This document shows, piece after piece, positions 26,243 through 35,124 of a stretch of 64,000 nucleotides of DNA (position 1 is the first letter of the stretch; each line of letters begins with the position of its first letter). This stretch comes from Candidatus Aminicenans sakinawicola JGI OTU-1. Its GTDB lineage: Bacteria; Acidobacteriota; Aminicenantia; Aminicenantales; Aminicenantaceae. A program made the translations under genes and the position numbers. The notes under the pieces were generated by a model. The model saw only the letters and a list, made by a program, of their open reading frames with translations. It had not been told where the DNA came from and did no database searches. The DNA is taken from assembly GCA_000493965.1 (NCBI GenBank), contig AWNV01000007.1, forward strand, positions 28,408 through 92,407, read 5' to 3'.

Positions 26243-27358
26243 TCAGACCTTGACAATATTGATGCCTTTTTTCCAGGCTAGTGTATCATACACGTTGATG
26301 ATTTTGTCGGCCATGGACTCGGCCGAAAATTTCTGATGGACAACCTCGTATCCTCTTTCTCCCAGGCGTGATGCAAGTGTTCTGTCGTTGTAGAGCTTAA
26401 GGATGGACTTGGCTAAAGCTGAAGGCCTGCGTGGGGGAACTAACAGGCCTGTTTCTCCTTGAATTACAACTTCAGGGATCCCTCCGACTTTAGTAGCCAC
26501 AACGGGCAGCCGGCAGGCCATGGCATCCATAAGGATGCTTCCCATTCCTTCCATATGAGAAGAGAGTACAAACAAATCAAGAGATGCGAGGATTTGAGGA
26601 ACATCTTTTCTGAATCCGAGAAAGAACACCATGTCTTCTACATCGATCTCTTTTACCTGCCTGTTTAATTCCATCTTTAAAGGCCCCTCACCTACTATTA
26701 TAACTTTAATCTTAGGTGCGACTTCTTTGAGGAGTTTTGTAGCCTGGATTAAATATTTATGACCTTTATGGTCTGCAAGATGCGCCACTATCCCTACAAG
26801 AAAATCATCTGGAGAACAGGATATCTCACGACGCAGATAGTCGCTTGAAACAGCCCTATTGTATGGAGTAAAGTCAATCCCATCAGGAACAACTCTGATT
26901 ATTCCTGGATTTATTCCTCCATCAACAAGGACATTTTTTACTCCTTCAGAGACAGCAATGATGGCATCGATATGTTTCATATATTTAGCACGGGATAAAT
27001 AATTGCTTTTTAGCTGGAAATCTACCCGCCTTGAAATGATTCTCAGAGGAACTTTGGCCAGGGATGCAGCTGCGGATCCAACCGTTATGGAATGTGCGTC
27101 GTGAAAATGGACCAGACGGCATTTCCTGCGCTTCATGGCACTTGCGAGCCGGAGCACGGCTGCAATGTCAAGTTCATTTCCGATTTTAATAGGTATGACA
27201 GGAAGGTTTGCCTCTAAGGCTTTGCGGTGAAGTGGGCTGCTGGGCTGGACACAATAATGAAAGAGTAACCCTTTTCGTTTCAGCTCTTTTGCCAGGAAGA
27301 AAGACTGTCTCTGTCCGCCTCTCCATTCCTTGCCCGCATCAATTTGGAAAAGGCTCAA
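26243..27358 (-). CDS. Glycosyltransferase family 4
   Basis: This 371-residue GT-B enzyme starts with a Gly-rich acceptor loop (GKEWRGGQRQSFFLAKEL) and contains VHFHDAHSITVGS in the first domain. In the second domain are VPDGIDFTPY, VGIVAHLADHKGHKYLI, KVIIVGEGPL and the donor-binding EX7E-like region SHMEGMGSILMDAMACRLPVV. It probably adds a sugar to a lipid-linked glycan such as LPS core. It overlaps the GT2 gene by 20 nt, so the pair form an operon. Confidence 0.88.
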   Translation of the reverse strand: MSLFQIDAGKEWRGGQRQSFFLAKELKRKGLLFHYCVQPSSPLHRKALEANLPVIPIKIGNELDIAAVLRLASAMKRRKCRLVHFHDAHSITVGSAAASLAKVPLRIISRRVDFQLKSNYLSRAKYMKHIDAIIAVSEGVKNVLVDGGINPGIIRVVPDGIDFTPYNRAVSSDYLRREISCSPDDFLVGIVAHLADHKGHKYLIQATKLLKEVAPKIKVIIVGEGPLKMELNRQVKEIDVEDMVFFLGFRKDVPQILASLDLFVLSSHMEGMGSILMDAMACRLPVVATKVGGIPEVVIQGETGLLVPPRRPSALAKSILKLYNDRTLASRLGERGYEVVHQKFSAESMADKIINVYDTLAWKKGINIVKV

Positions 27359-28112
27359 TCTTCTCTCCTTTCTTCCATATCTCTCTGAGCTTTACGTATC
27401 TGGCGAAGACAGAGTAGCTGTGAAGGGCAGAAATTACAAAACCGGCATATCCATCCAAAAACCCGGCTTTCAGAAAAAAAGATTTTATGAAATGAAAAAA
27501 AGGAAGGATTGCCAGATTGTACCAGTGACATTTCTTATTCTGTGCATATATCTTTTGTGCAGCGAGATCGGAAAACTTGTTGATCCGTTTAAGGTGGTCA
27601 TGTATATCACGGTATGTAAAGTGATAAATAACACCTTTTAATTTTTGTATTTTCCCTTCAATATTCAGATTTTCATGGATATACTTACCTTCCCAGGTGG
27701 CCTTATCTTTGCGGAATAAACGGATTTTCCTGTCGGGATACCAGCCGGAATGGCGTATCCATTTCCCCAAGTAATAGACTTTCCGTGGGATGGAGAAACC
27801 AGAACAATCCGGCTGCTCCTCCTTCATCTGGAGTATTTCCTCGCGCAGTCCTGTCGAAAGCCGTTCATCTGCATCTAGGGAAAAAATCCACGGATAGGAA
27901 GCTTTACTATTAGCGAAATTTTTTTGATCAGCATAATTGGTCCATTTCCGCTGGAAAACGTGCTTTGAATGGTTTTTAGCAATTTTGAGAGTATCATCCG
28001 TGCTGAAACTGTCCACAATGATGATTTCAGAGGCAATGTCGGAAATGCTCTCTAGGGCAGCTTCGAGGTTTTTCTCTTCATTGTAAGTAATGATTACGGC
28101 TGAAATTTTCAT
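27339..28112 (-). CDS. Glycosyltransferase family 2 (WaaE/KdtX-like)
   Basis: A GT-A glycosyltransferase of 257 residues from the chosen ATG, which starts ISAVIITYNEEKNLEAAL. It contains IIVDSFSTDDTLKIA and the metal-binding FSLDADERL (DxD). KVYYLGKWIRHSGWYPDRK and LFRKDKATWEGKYIHE are characteristic of the LPS core beta-1,4-glucosyltransferase group (WaaE/KdtX). Its C-terminus has a short hydrophobic region. Upstream in-frame ATGs at 28121 and 28136 are possible starts. It overlaps the GT4 gene by 20 nt, consistent with LPS core assembly. Confidence 0.85.
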   Translation of the reverse strand: MKISAVIITYNEEKNLEAALESISDIASEIIIVDSFSTDDTLKIAKNHSKHVFQRKWTNYADQKNFANSKASYPWIFSLDADERLSTGLREEILQMKEEQPDCSGFSIPRKVYYLGKWIRHSGWYPDRKIRLFRKDKATWEGKYIHENLNIEGKIQKLKGVIYHFTYRDIHDHLKRINKFSDLAAQKIYAQNKKCHWYNLAILPFFHFIKSFFLKAGFLDGYAGFVISALHSYSVFARYVKLREIWKKGEKIEPFPN

Positions 28113-28144
28113 TTCTTCCATATTAGCATAATTCAAGTCATTTG

Positions 28145-28158
28145 TGGATTATTCATAA
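28145..28158. repeat. TGGATTATTCATAA motif
   Basis: This 14-mer, or its close variants, also begins both 83-bp direct repeats (47283, 49617) and occurs inverted at 63853. It may mark an end of a degenerate mobile element. Confidence 0.35.
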
Positions 28159-28165
28159 TTCTAAT

Positions 28166-28274
28166 GGTACCTGGTACCTTTTAACAAAAAAGCTGCTGAT
28201 TACTCAAAAGGTACCTGGTACCGAGGATAAATTACAGTAAAAAATTGGAAAAAACAAGAAAGGTACCAGGTACC
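28166..28274. repeat. Cluster of three GGTACC double palindromes
   Basis: GGTACCTGGTACC occurs at 28166-28178 and 28210-28222, and its complement GGTACCAGGTACC at 28262-28274. A fourth copy is at 41269-41281. Each joins two KpnI-type palindromes by one base. They lie in the 220-bp gap between the GT2 gene and the TolC-family gene. Confidence 0.8.
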
Positions 28275-28280
28275 TTTTTG

Positions 28281-28334
28281 CTGGGGTTAAAAACCTTAGT
28301 GGAGCGCAAACATGCCCTAAAATTCATCTTATCC
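28281..28334. repeat. Interspersed repeat, copy 2 of 3 (inverted)
   Basis: Plus-strand sequence containing GGGTTAAAAACC, TTAGTGGAGCGCAAACATGC and AATTCATCTTATCC matches the complement of 63870-63930 over about 52 bp with few mismatches, and of 12091-12151 more weakly. Confidence 0.7.
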
Positions 28335-28358
28335 AAATTTAGCGTCCCCTTTAACAGC

Positions 28359-29912
28359 TTAGTGAAATTGGGATATTTTTATATTTCTTGTATCGAGACT
28401 TGTCCCTATAACCTGTTCTAACTTGGCCAGAGCAATGCTGTAATCAACCAGGGCTTTAATCTCCATGGATCTTGCATTAGCTAATTTTTCTTGGTACTCG
28501 AGGACGAAATAGTTGGTTGTAAGGCCTACGCTAAGTTTTTTCTCTTCTGCTATCATTCTTTTCTCAGCAAGTTCCCTTGCAAGCCCGTAGGCTTCAACTC
28601 TCTTTGCGTTTGTGTCAATCTGTCTGACTGCATCCCTTACTTCCAGAAGGATTTGTTTTTCGCTGTTTTTAAGCTCCAGGAGGCTCTGTTCCAATCCCAT
28701 TCTGGCCCTGACAAACTCGGTTCTTGTCAAAACATTACTAAGAGGTACGGAAAGAGTGACTCCTACTGTCCAGTTCTTGTAAAGGAATTGAAAAGCATCG
28801 CGAACTGAGTCTCTGGCGCTGCCCTGTTCCTTGCCGATAACAGTTCCATAAAAGACATCGTCGCCTTCATAAATGAGCCTGTCTCCTGATATGCCTGGGC
28901 TCCAGTAAGAAAAACTTAAGTCGAGCCCTGGCAGCATCTGATTTTTTGCTACACTCAGGTCTAAATTTTTGGATTCCACATTTGTCTGATTCACCTTTAA
29001 ATCTGGCCTGTTTATAATCGCCTGTTTTAAAGCATTGTCAAGAGAGATCTTTTTTTTCACAAAACGGGGTTCATCAAGTGGGACAATTTTTTTGATTGTG
29101 ACCTCTTCTTCTGGCAAATTAAGAATGTTTTTTAGAATATCTTCACTGCCTCTGATCAGAGCTTCTGCTGCAAGAATATCAGCTTCACGTTGGGCTACGA
29201 CCGACTCTGCATTGAGGATTTCTATTGGTGCTAATTTACCGAACTCGACTTCCTTTTTATTCTTTGCCAGTAAGTCCTTGGCAAGCTGGAGAGATTGTTC
29301 TTTTACTTTATAGCCTTCAATAGCATAGACAAGGTTCCAGTAGGTTTCCTGGACTTTATAGATTGTATCTTGAAGAATTCGTTTGAATTGATTACGCGAA
29401 ATATCCAGGTTATTCTGGGCAATAATGATTTCTTTTCGGCTTATTTTGTAACCGAAGTTTTTTAAGAGAGGCTGTGTAAAATCAAACTGGATGGTGCTGC
29501 CATAACGCGGATTGATTAGCTGGAAGCCCTCATTTGTTTCGGATCTATAATTGGTCATGGATAAAGAAAAATTACCTCCGGTAGGAATCTGCTGAACCAG
29601 AGCTATAGAGTAATTGGAATACTTGCTTTCAACTGTGCCTGCACCCTGGATCCACCAGTATGAAGGGTTTTCATTTTGGCGGTTGCTGTAGCCTATGTCA
29701 AAACGCGGCATAAAAAGTCCTTTGGCTTGTGTAACAGATACGTCAGCCATCTCAGGATTATAGACCTCAACAGCTACTTTAAGGTTATTCTCCATTGCCT
29801 TGACAATACAGTCTTCGAGAGATAAAGAAAGGATTTCTTCTCCTGTACAGGGTGAAATGATGCTAAAGTAAAACAGAATAATGATTGGAATACCAAGAAT
29901 TTTAAATTTCAT
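28359..29912 (-). CDS. TolC-family outer-membrane efflux protein
   Basis: This 517-residue protein begins with a signal peptide (KILGIPIIILFYFSIISPC) and has the duplicated helical architecture of TolC proteins: LSLEDCIVKAMENNLKVAVE near the N-terminus, repeated coiled-coil segments and beta strands rich in aromatic residues (YWWIQGAG, SNYSIALVQQIP). TolC trimers form the outer-membrane duct for tripartite efflux or type I secretion. It stands alone, without an adjacent pump; a second TolC is in the RND operon at 60-61 kb. C-terminal YSIALAKLEQVIGT is typical. Confidence 0.85.
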   Translation of the reverse strand: MKFKILGIPIIILFYFSIISPCTGEEILSLSLEDCIVKAMENNLKVAVEVYNPEMADVSVTQAKGLFMPRFDIGYSNRQNENPSYWWIQGAGTVESKYSNYSIALVQQIPTGGNFSLSMTNYRSETNEGFQLINPRYGSTIQFDFTQPLLKNFGYKISRKEIIIAQNNLDISRNQFKRILQDTIYKVQETYWNLVYAIEGYKVKEQSLQLAKDLLAKNKKEVEFGKLAPIEILNAESVVAQREADILAAEALIRGSEDILKNILNLPEEEVTIKKIVPLDEPRFVKKKISLDNALKQAIINRPDLKVNQTNVESKNLDLSVAKNQMLPGLDLSFSYWSPGISGDRLIYEGDDVFYGTVIGKEQGSARDSVRDAFQFLYKNWTVGVTLSVPLSNVLTRTEFVRARMGLEQSLLELKNSEKQILLEVRDAVRQIDTNAKRVEAYGLARELAEKRMIAEEKKLSVGLTTNYFVLEYQEKLANARSMEIKALVDYSIALAKLEQVIGTSLDTRNIKISQFH

Positions 29913-30064
29913 ATTTATCCTCCTCTTTGCATAATTCTTTTTTAACTTTTCATTCTAGCAAATAATGTTAATAAAACCTAAAAATTCTAATTATGATTTT
30001 AAACTCTAAATCTTTATACGTTATATCCACTAAATTAGTTCAGCATTATGGGTGCTTTTCTTAC

Positions 30065-30092
30065 TTGACAATTTATTGTATTTTAATATCAG
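30065..30092 (+). promoter_or_regulatory. Promoter of first GT-C-like gene
   Basis: TTGACA (30065-30070) and TATCAG (30087-30092) are 16 bp apart; the ATG at 30105 follows after 12 nt, leaving an estimated 5' leader of only about 6 nt. Confidence 0.4.
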
Positions 30093-30104
30093 CAAAAAAA
30101 TAAG

Positions 30105-32483
30105 ATGAAAAGAAGGCGGTTCATTTTCTTTCTGCTTCCTTTCCTACTATACTCTTTTCTTCTCGGGATGGTTTTTCTTTTTATTGGTCAGATAGGTGAA
30201 TTTTCTATTAAAAACCATTCCTTTCGTCCGAGTGCTTTTCCTGTAATATTACTTTGCCTTCTTTTTTTTCTCCTTCTCCTCGGAATCTGGATGCTCTATT
30301 CAAAGATAATATCTAAGATCTTCCTCGTCGATTATAATGAAGTTCTTGCAAAGGATTTCCTGAGTTATATCCCTGTTGTCTTTTTTCTCTTTCTTCCTTT
30401 TGCAAATACTAATTACTTGTCGTCGGAGGACCTCCTGAAACGCTGTAAACTTCTCATCATAGCAGTCATTTTTTCTTTTCTCTACTTGAAAATAGCTCAC
30501 ATCTATCGACTGTTAAAGGAGAAACCGTCATTGTTTAAGAATTGGGCAGAGCGGTTTTCATCGATATCACTCAAAAGAAAGTTAGCACTTCTTTTCATTG
30601 CTGCTGTTGTTCTTTACAATGCAGGAGCAGCGTTGATGGTTTCCGAAGGGGCTGCTTTTTCAGGAGATGAACCTCACTATCTTCTTATTTCCCACAGTCT
30701 TACTGCGGACGGCGATTTCGACCTTGCAAATAATTATTCCAATAGAGACTATACAAAATTTTTACTGAAACGGGTCAGAATCAAATCACATGTCGCTCCG
30801 GGCACAGAGGGCCGATATTCTTTTCATTCACCCGGAACATCTCTTGTTATTCTTCCCTTCTGTTATTGTGGGTCTTTATTCGGTGGAAAGCTTCTGGTCA
30901 TTATTGTGCGTTTCGGCATGAGTATCTTCGGAGCCCTGCTGGGGCTTCAGATTTTTCTTTATGCCCGCCAGGAGTGGGAAAATGAGAAGCTTGCATTTGC
31001 CCTCTGGTTTTTATACGCTTTTTCATCACCTGTATTTTTTTATTCTATCCACATCTACCCGGAAATCATAATTGCTCTTTTTTCTCTTACCGTCTTTCGG
31101 ATTTTTCGTTTCTCAGACTCTTTCTCAAAGTTTTCGCTGCTGTTTTGTGGTTTTCTTCTCTCAACATTTATCTGGTTTCATACACAGAAATACATATTCA
31201 TAATGGTGCCTTTGTTTATTTACGGGCTCTGGGTTCTGATAAAAAAACACAGGATAGGATGGAATCTTATATATTTTCTTGTTTTTCCATTTGGACTTAC
31301 TATATTCTATTTTATCTTTCAATACAGCCTGTACGGCTCTTTTTCCCTCTCTGCAGTATCCCCAGGCGGAGCTTTGTCGGCCCCGGAATCCCTTGCCTAT
31401 TTAAAGGCTTTAATCCTGGATATTCCTTTCCATTACAGATGGGAAAGCCTTGCCGGCTATTTTTTTGACCAGAGAGATGGACTTCTACTCTATGCACCTA
31501 TCTATTTTTTCTCCTTTCTGGGAATGATAGAAATGGCAAAAAGAAAATCCAGAGATTTTATCCTTCTACTTTTTCTTACAGTTCCTTATGTGATTAACTA
31601 TGCTTTCCTGACTCAGAGAACCGGATATGCCCCTCAAGCCAGGCCGTTAGTTTCTGTTTCCTGGGCACTTGCGATTTTTGTTGGCTTTTTCCTTGCCTAT
31701 AATACAAAAAAGATATTTTCCACTTTTTTTTCCTGTGCTGTCTTTTTAAGCTGCCTCGCAGTTTTTCTCCTGTTGAAAAATCCTCTGGCACTATATCAGC
31801 TTACAACTAGGGGAGAGACAGAACGGGCTGGAAAGTTATTTCTTTTATTGAGTAATCTTCACTTTTCTCTTCCCAAGTTTCTGCCTTCATACTTGAAGAT
31901 AGATAATTCCAAATGGATTCCAAATTACGTCTGGGTAGGGGCTGTTCTCCTGTTTGCAGCCGCGTATCTGGTTGTAAAAAGACGCAGGGTTTTCTCCAAA
32001 TTTTCCTTCCATGTTGTTTTCTCGTTTATCGGCGTAACCATTTTTTTCATCTGGTTTGTTCTTTATCCAAGAACAATCATCAGTCATCCCGAAAAGGCAG
32101 CCTTCACTTCCGGGGAGAAGATAAATTTTTATTCTATAGGGCGAGTGGCCAGGATGATAGAACCCGGGAAATTTCATTTGCCGGAAGATGATAGAGCTTA
32201 TATTTTCAGTTTCACATCCTGGCGCAGGATAGAAAAAATCCGGCTCGATTTTGGCTCTCTAAAAGAGGACTATTATTTAAAAATAAAATATTTTGATTCA
32301 GAGGTTTTTCAAGGGTATACGAAAAAAGAAATAAAGACTCTTTATTTTTCTCCTTCTCCATCTTATCGCCTAAAAAGATCGAACATGTATCGAATCAGTA
32401 TCTACCTGGAAAAAAAGCCGGGACCTGTGACCTATGAGGACCCTTATGTTTTTTCTATCTTACCTAGCAGCACAGACTCTTAG
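30105..32483 (+). CDS. GT-C-like integral membrane protein, tandem copy 1
   Basis: This 792-residue membrane protein has about a dozen hydrophobic helices and a C-terminal soluble beta-rich tail (from about 690). A loop after the fourth or fifth helix carries FSGDEPHYLL (D188, E189), resembling the acidic first-loop motif of GT-C glycosyltransferases of the PMT/ArnT/GT39 kind. LYAFSSPVFFYSIHIYPEI and YFFDQRDGLLLYAPIYFF are further conserved blocks shared with the next gene. The family is not characterised that I know; a polyprenyl-phosphate-sugar-using transferase acting in the periplasm is a reasonable inference. It lies between a TolC gene and its paralogue. Confidence 0.75.
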   Translation: MKRRRFIFFLLPFLLYSFLLGMVFLFIGQIGEFSIKNHSFRPSAFPVILLCLLFFLLLLGIWMLYSKIISKIFLVDYNEVLAKDFLSYIPVVFFLFLPFANTNYLSSEDLLKRCKLLIIAVIFSFLYLKIAHIYRLLKEKPSLFKNWAERFSSISLKRKLALLFIAAVVLYNAGAALMVSEGAAFSGDEPHYLLISHSLTADGDFDLANNYSNRDYTKFLLKRVRIKSHVAPGTEGRYSFHSPGTSLVILPFCYCGSLFGGKLLVIIVRFGMSIFGALLGLQIFLYARQEWENEKLAFALWFLYAFSSPVFFYSIHIYPEIIIALFSLTVFRIFRFSDSFSKFSLLFCGFLLSTFIWFHTQKYIFIMVPLFIYGLWVLIKKHRIGWNLIYFLVFPFGLTIFYFIFQYSLYGSFSLSAVSPGGALSAPESLAYLKALILDIPFHYRWESLAGYFFDQRDGLLLYAPIYFFSFLGMIEMAKRKSRDFILLLFLTVPYVINYAFLTQRTGYAPQARPLVSVSWALAIFVGFFLAYNTKKIFSTFFSCAVFLSCLAVFLLLKNPLALYQLTTRGETERAGKLFLLLSNLHFSLPKFLPSYLKIDNSKWIPNYVWVGAVLLFAAAYLVVKRRRVFSKFSFHVVFSFIGVTIFFIWFVLYPRTIISHPEKAAFTSGEKINFYSIGRVARMIEPGKFHLPEDDRAYIFSFTSWRRIEKIRLDFGSLKEDYYLKIKYFDSEVFQGYTKKEIKTLYFSPSPSYRLKRSNMYRISIYLEKKPGPVTYEDPYVFSILPSSTDS

Positions 32484-32492
32484 GATATTTTC

Positions 32493-32521
32493 TTGACATC
32501 TGTCACTAATTTTACTATCTC
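32493..32521 (+). promoter_or_regulatory. Promoter of second GT-C-like gene, probably leaderless
   Basis: TTGACA (32493-32498) and TATCTC (32516-32521) are 17 bp apart. The ATG at 32530 follows after 8 nt and has no ribosome binding site. Confidence 0.45.
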
Positions 32522-32529
32522 TCAATAGA

Positions 32530-34908
32530 ATGAAAAAATCCCAAGGGTATCTTTCATTAAGCTTATTCTTATTACTTTCCATTGCTATTGCTTTATACTT
32601 ATCTCTCTATTTCCAGTCATCTTCTTTTACAATTGTCAATCATTCCTATGTTTTCTCGCCTTTGCTCTTTGTGATTCTTATGGCAGGGGCGTTTTCCATA
32701 CTGGTTTTAATCCGGCTTTCATTGAAACGTTTTGATAAAAAATATTTCAATATAGATCAATCTTCCCATGGCATAGGAAATCTTCTTCCTTATCTTCCTC
32801 TTTGCTTTTTCTTTCTTGCCCCCATTCTTCTTGAATATTATCTGAATAAGAATGACCTGAAAGTTCGATTGAATCTTTTGGCTTTCTCTTTGCTTTGCTG
32901 TTTTGTCTATTTGATACTGGTTCGATCGAATCGATATTTGATAGTCAAATATTTTCTTGAGAAGACAGTAAAAAAATTTAGCGGTTTATCCATCAAAAAA
33001 AGGCTTTTAGTGCTTTTTTGCCTGGCTTTTGTCATTTACAACGGCTGTACTTTTATCCTTGTATCAAAAGGAATTTCTTTTTCCGGAGATGAACCTTACT
33101 ATCTCCTGACAACCCACAGCCTGCTTAAAGATAAAGATATTAATGTTGCCAACAATTATGCTAACCGCGATTATTACTCTTTTTATTCCAAGGAAGAAAT
33201 TCCACGCTTCAGATTAGGGATGTATGCACGGGCTGGCAGAAAAGGTGGGGAATATATATATCCCATTAATTTGCCCGGGGTTTCATTCCTGATGCTTCCG
33301 TTTTACTGGTTAAGCCAGTTTTTTAGTGGAAAGGTTCTTACGTTTATATTGAAAGGAAGCCTCTCTATATGGGCAGCTTTGCTGGGTGTACAGCTCTATC
33401 TTCTCTCAAAAGAACTGTGGCAGAAGGAAAAGGTTTCTCTTATTCTTTGGTTCTTCTATTCCTTTTCTTCCCCAGTGCTTTTTTATGCAATTCATCTCTA
33501 TCCTGAAATTCCTATTGCTCTTTTCTCGATTATCATTTACCGCAAAATCCGTTCAGAAAAGCATCTTTCCATTTTCAACTATTTTTTTCTTGGCTTTCTC
33601 CTGTCATCGTTTTTCTGGTTTGGCTTGAAGTACAACATGATATTCTGGCCTCTTCTTATTGTGTCTGTGTATTTTCTTTTAAAAAACCATAAAGCCAGGC
33701 TGAAAATCCTCTGTTTTCTGGCCTTCCCTCTGTTGTCCCTGGCTCTTTTTTATTTATATCTGTACGAGATTTACGGCAGTTTTTATCCTTTTGCTATCTA
33801 CGAGGGTGTTATGACCCCTGAAAAGATGCATGCATTCAAGCAGACAGCCATGAATGTTCCGATATCGATGAGGATTGACACCCTATTCGACTATTTCCTT
33901 GATCAGAGAGATGGGATTCTCCTTTATGCCCCGTTTTATTTTTTCTTATTTCTCGGGTTAGTTGAATCCTTCCGCAGGGCGAAAAAGGACTTATTTATCC
34001 TGCTTTTTATCACACTGCCTTTTATCCTGAGCTACGCCTTTTTCACACATCGGCAGGGGTATTGTCCTCAGGGACGGATATTGGCCTCGATCTCCTGGGT
34101 TGGAGCTGTTTTTATCGGCTATTTTATCTTTCATAATAAGAGAAAAATTTATTCTTTCATTTTCTGGGTTTTTTGCCTAATAAGTCTTGGCACTGTTGTC
34201 ATTCTCCTCGGGCACCCGGACTTTCTTTACCAGCCCACGACTCACGAGTTTACTTCCAGGCCCGGAGGGATGTTTGCCTTCCTCAGTAATATCAATATTT
34301 TCCTTCCTAATTTTCTTCCATCTTTCATTAAGGTTAAAAACACAGGATATTTACCAAATTATTTATGGGTCCTGGCTGTTATTGCCTTTGTTATAGTTTA
34401 TGTTTTTATCAAAAGGAAAATTCACCTTAATTCTTACTTCCATTTTTCTTTTTCGATTGTTCTGCTTGCCGTTTTTTTCTTTCTCTGGGTCCTTTACCCT
34501 CGACCTGTTCTTTATCCCCACCGCACTTTTCATTATTCAGTGCTGGAGTCTCTGGGTTTTTACTTTTTTCCAATGGGGAAAGGAGTAGTGGCAAATGATA
34601 GGGGAGAATTATACCTTCACAGGGAGGGTGCCTATAGAATCCTTTTCACTTCCAGGAGAAGGCTGGAAAAGGTCAAGCTGGTATTTGGTTCAGAGAGTGG
34701 CGGCTATGATGTCAAAATGTCTTGTTTTGATATCTCCTTTTTTAATGAAAAAACAACTTATGAGAAGAAAGAAATAACGCTGGAACTTCCTGCATACTAT
34801 CCGTTTAAAAAACTCTATCTTTATGAGGTCAATCTTAACCTGAAAAAGCTCTCTTCTGAATCAATGCTCAAGACTCCTTACTTTTTCAAGCTTTTCCCCA
34901 GTAGATAA
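32530..34908 (+). CDS. GT-C-like integral membrane protein, tandem copy 2
   Basis: This paralogue of the preceding gene is also exactly 792 residues. It keeps the same block order: FSGDEPYYLLTTHSL (D187, E188), NVANNYANRDY, FYSFSSPVLFYAIHLYPEIPIALFS, FDYFLDQRDGILLYAPFYFF, SYAFFTHRQGYCPQGR, NFLPSFIKVKNTGYLPNYLWV and a C-terminal beta-rich tail. Between the two genes lies only 46 bp, containing a separate promoter. The loop after the SGDEP motif differs in sequence (YARAGRKGGEYIYP against SHVAPGTEGRYSFHSP), which may mean different substrates. Function is inferred as for copy 1. Confidence 0.75.
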   Translation: MKKSQGYLSLSLFLLLSIAIALYLSLYFQSSSFTIVNHSYVFSPLLFVILMAGAFSILVLIRLSLKRFDKKYFNIDQSSHGIGNLLPYLPLCFFFLAPILLEYYLNKNDLKVRLNLLAFSLLCCFVYLILVRSNRYLIVKYFLEKTVKKFSGLSIKKRLLVLFCLAFVIYNGCTFILVSKGISFSGDEPYYLLTTHSLLKDKDINVANNYANRDYYSFYSKEEIPRFRLGMYARAGRKGGEYIYPINLPGVSFLMLPFYWLSQFFSGKVLTFILKGSLSIWAALLGVQLYLLSKELWQKEKVSLILWFFYSFSSPVLFYAIHLYPEIPIALFSIIIYRKIRSEKHLSIFNYFFLGFLLSSFFWFGLKYNMIFWPLLIVSVYFLLKNHKARLKILCFLAFPLLSLALFYLYLYEIYGSFYPFAIYEGVMTPEKMHAFKQTAMNVPISMRIDTLFDYFLDQRDGILLYAPFYFFLFLGLVESFRRAKKDLFILLFITLPFILSYAFFTHRQGYCPQGRILASISWVGAVFIGYFIFHNKRKIYSFIFWVFCLISLGTVVILLGHPDFLYQPTTHEFTSRPGGMFAFLSNINIFLPNFLPSFIKVKNTGYLPNYLWVLAVIAFVIVYVFIKRKIHLNSYFHFSFSIVLLAVFFFLWVLYPRPVLYPHRTFHYSVLESLGFYFFPMGKGVVANDRGELYLHREGAYRILFTSRRRLEKVKLVFGSESGGYDVKMSCFDISFFNEKTTYEKKEITLELPAYYPFKKLYLYEVNLNLKKLSSESMLKTPYFFKLFPSR

Positions 34909-34945
34909 TGGGGATAATACGGTGGTCCTCATTTTCCCAGCCCGC

Positions 34946-34973
34946 TTGACAACATGAAATAAAATTCTATAAT
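34946..34973 (+). promoter_or_regulatory. Consensus promoter of the asnA leader
   Basis: TTGACA (34946-34951) and TATAAT (34968-34973), both perfect consensus, are 16 bp apart. The ATG of the asparagine-rich leader ORF begins at 34980, at the expected transcription start. Confidence 0.75.
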
Positions 34974-34979
34974 TGTTTC

Positions 34980-35084
34980 ATGCTTAACCGCAATGAACTT
35001 TGTAGTGTTGAAATAAGCACTCTTTTAATCAATAAAAACCATAATAATAATTGGGCGGTTTCCTCCGCCCAAAAGTCCATTTAA
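34980..35084 (+). CDS. Candidate asparagine-rich leader peptide of asnA
   Basis: The ORF has 34 codons starting at an ATG 6 nt after the -10 box, so it would be translated from a leaderless mRNA. Seven codons are Asn (3, 5, 18, 20, 22, 23, 24); the last three are consecutive AAT and run directly into a perfect hairpin (35051-35072). The remainder, WAVSSAQKSI, is translated through the hairpin and stops at 35082-35084. The stop region (TCCATTTAAT, 35076-35085) is complementary, apart from one bulged T, to ATTAATGGA (35111-35119) over the asnA ribosome binding site. Ribosome stalling at Asn codons when asparagine is scarce could therefore change asnA translation. This is read from sequence; mechanism is inferred. 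Confidence 0.6.
   Translation: MLNRNELCSVEISTLLINKNHNNNWAVSSAQKSI
35051..35072 (+). promoter_or_regulatory. Leader hairpin upstream of asnA
   Basis: TTGGGCGG and CCGCCCAA form a perfect 8-bp stem with a 6-nt loop (TTTCCT). No run of T follows, so it is not a standard intrinsic terminator by itself; it begins at the last base of the third consecutive Asn codon of the leader ORF. Confidence 0.65.
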
Positions 35085-35124
35085 TCCCCACTTCAATTTC
35101 TAATAAAAATATTAATGGAGAAAA

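Noticed and set aside
28166..28274. CRISPR array
   Set aside because: Units are only 13 bp, spaced unevenly (31 and 39 bp) and of both orientations, with no cas genes.
34974..35124. T-box riboswitch upstream of asnA
   Set aside because: No T-box sequence (TGGNACCGCG) or Stem I-like region is present; the 145-nt leader is explained better by the Asn-rich ORF and hairpin.
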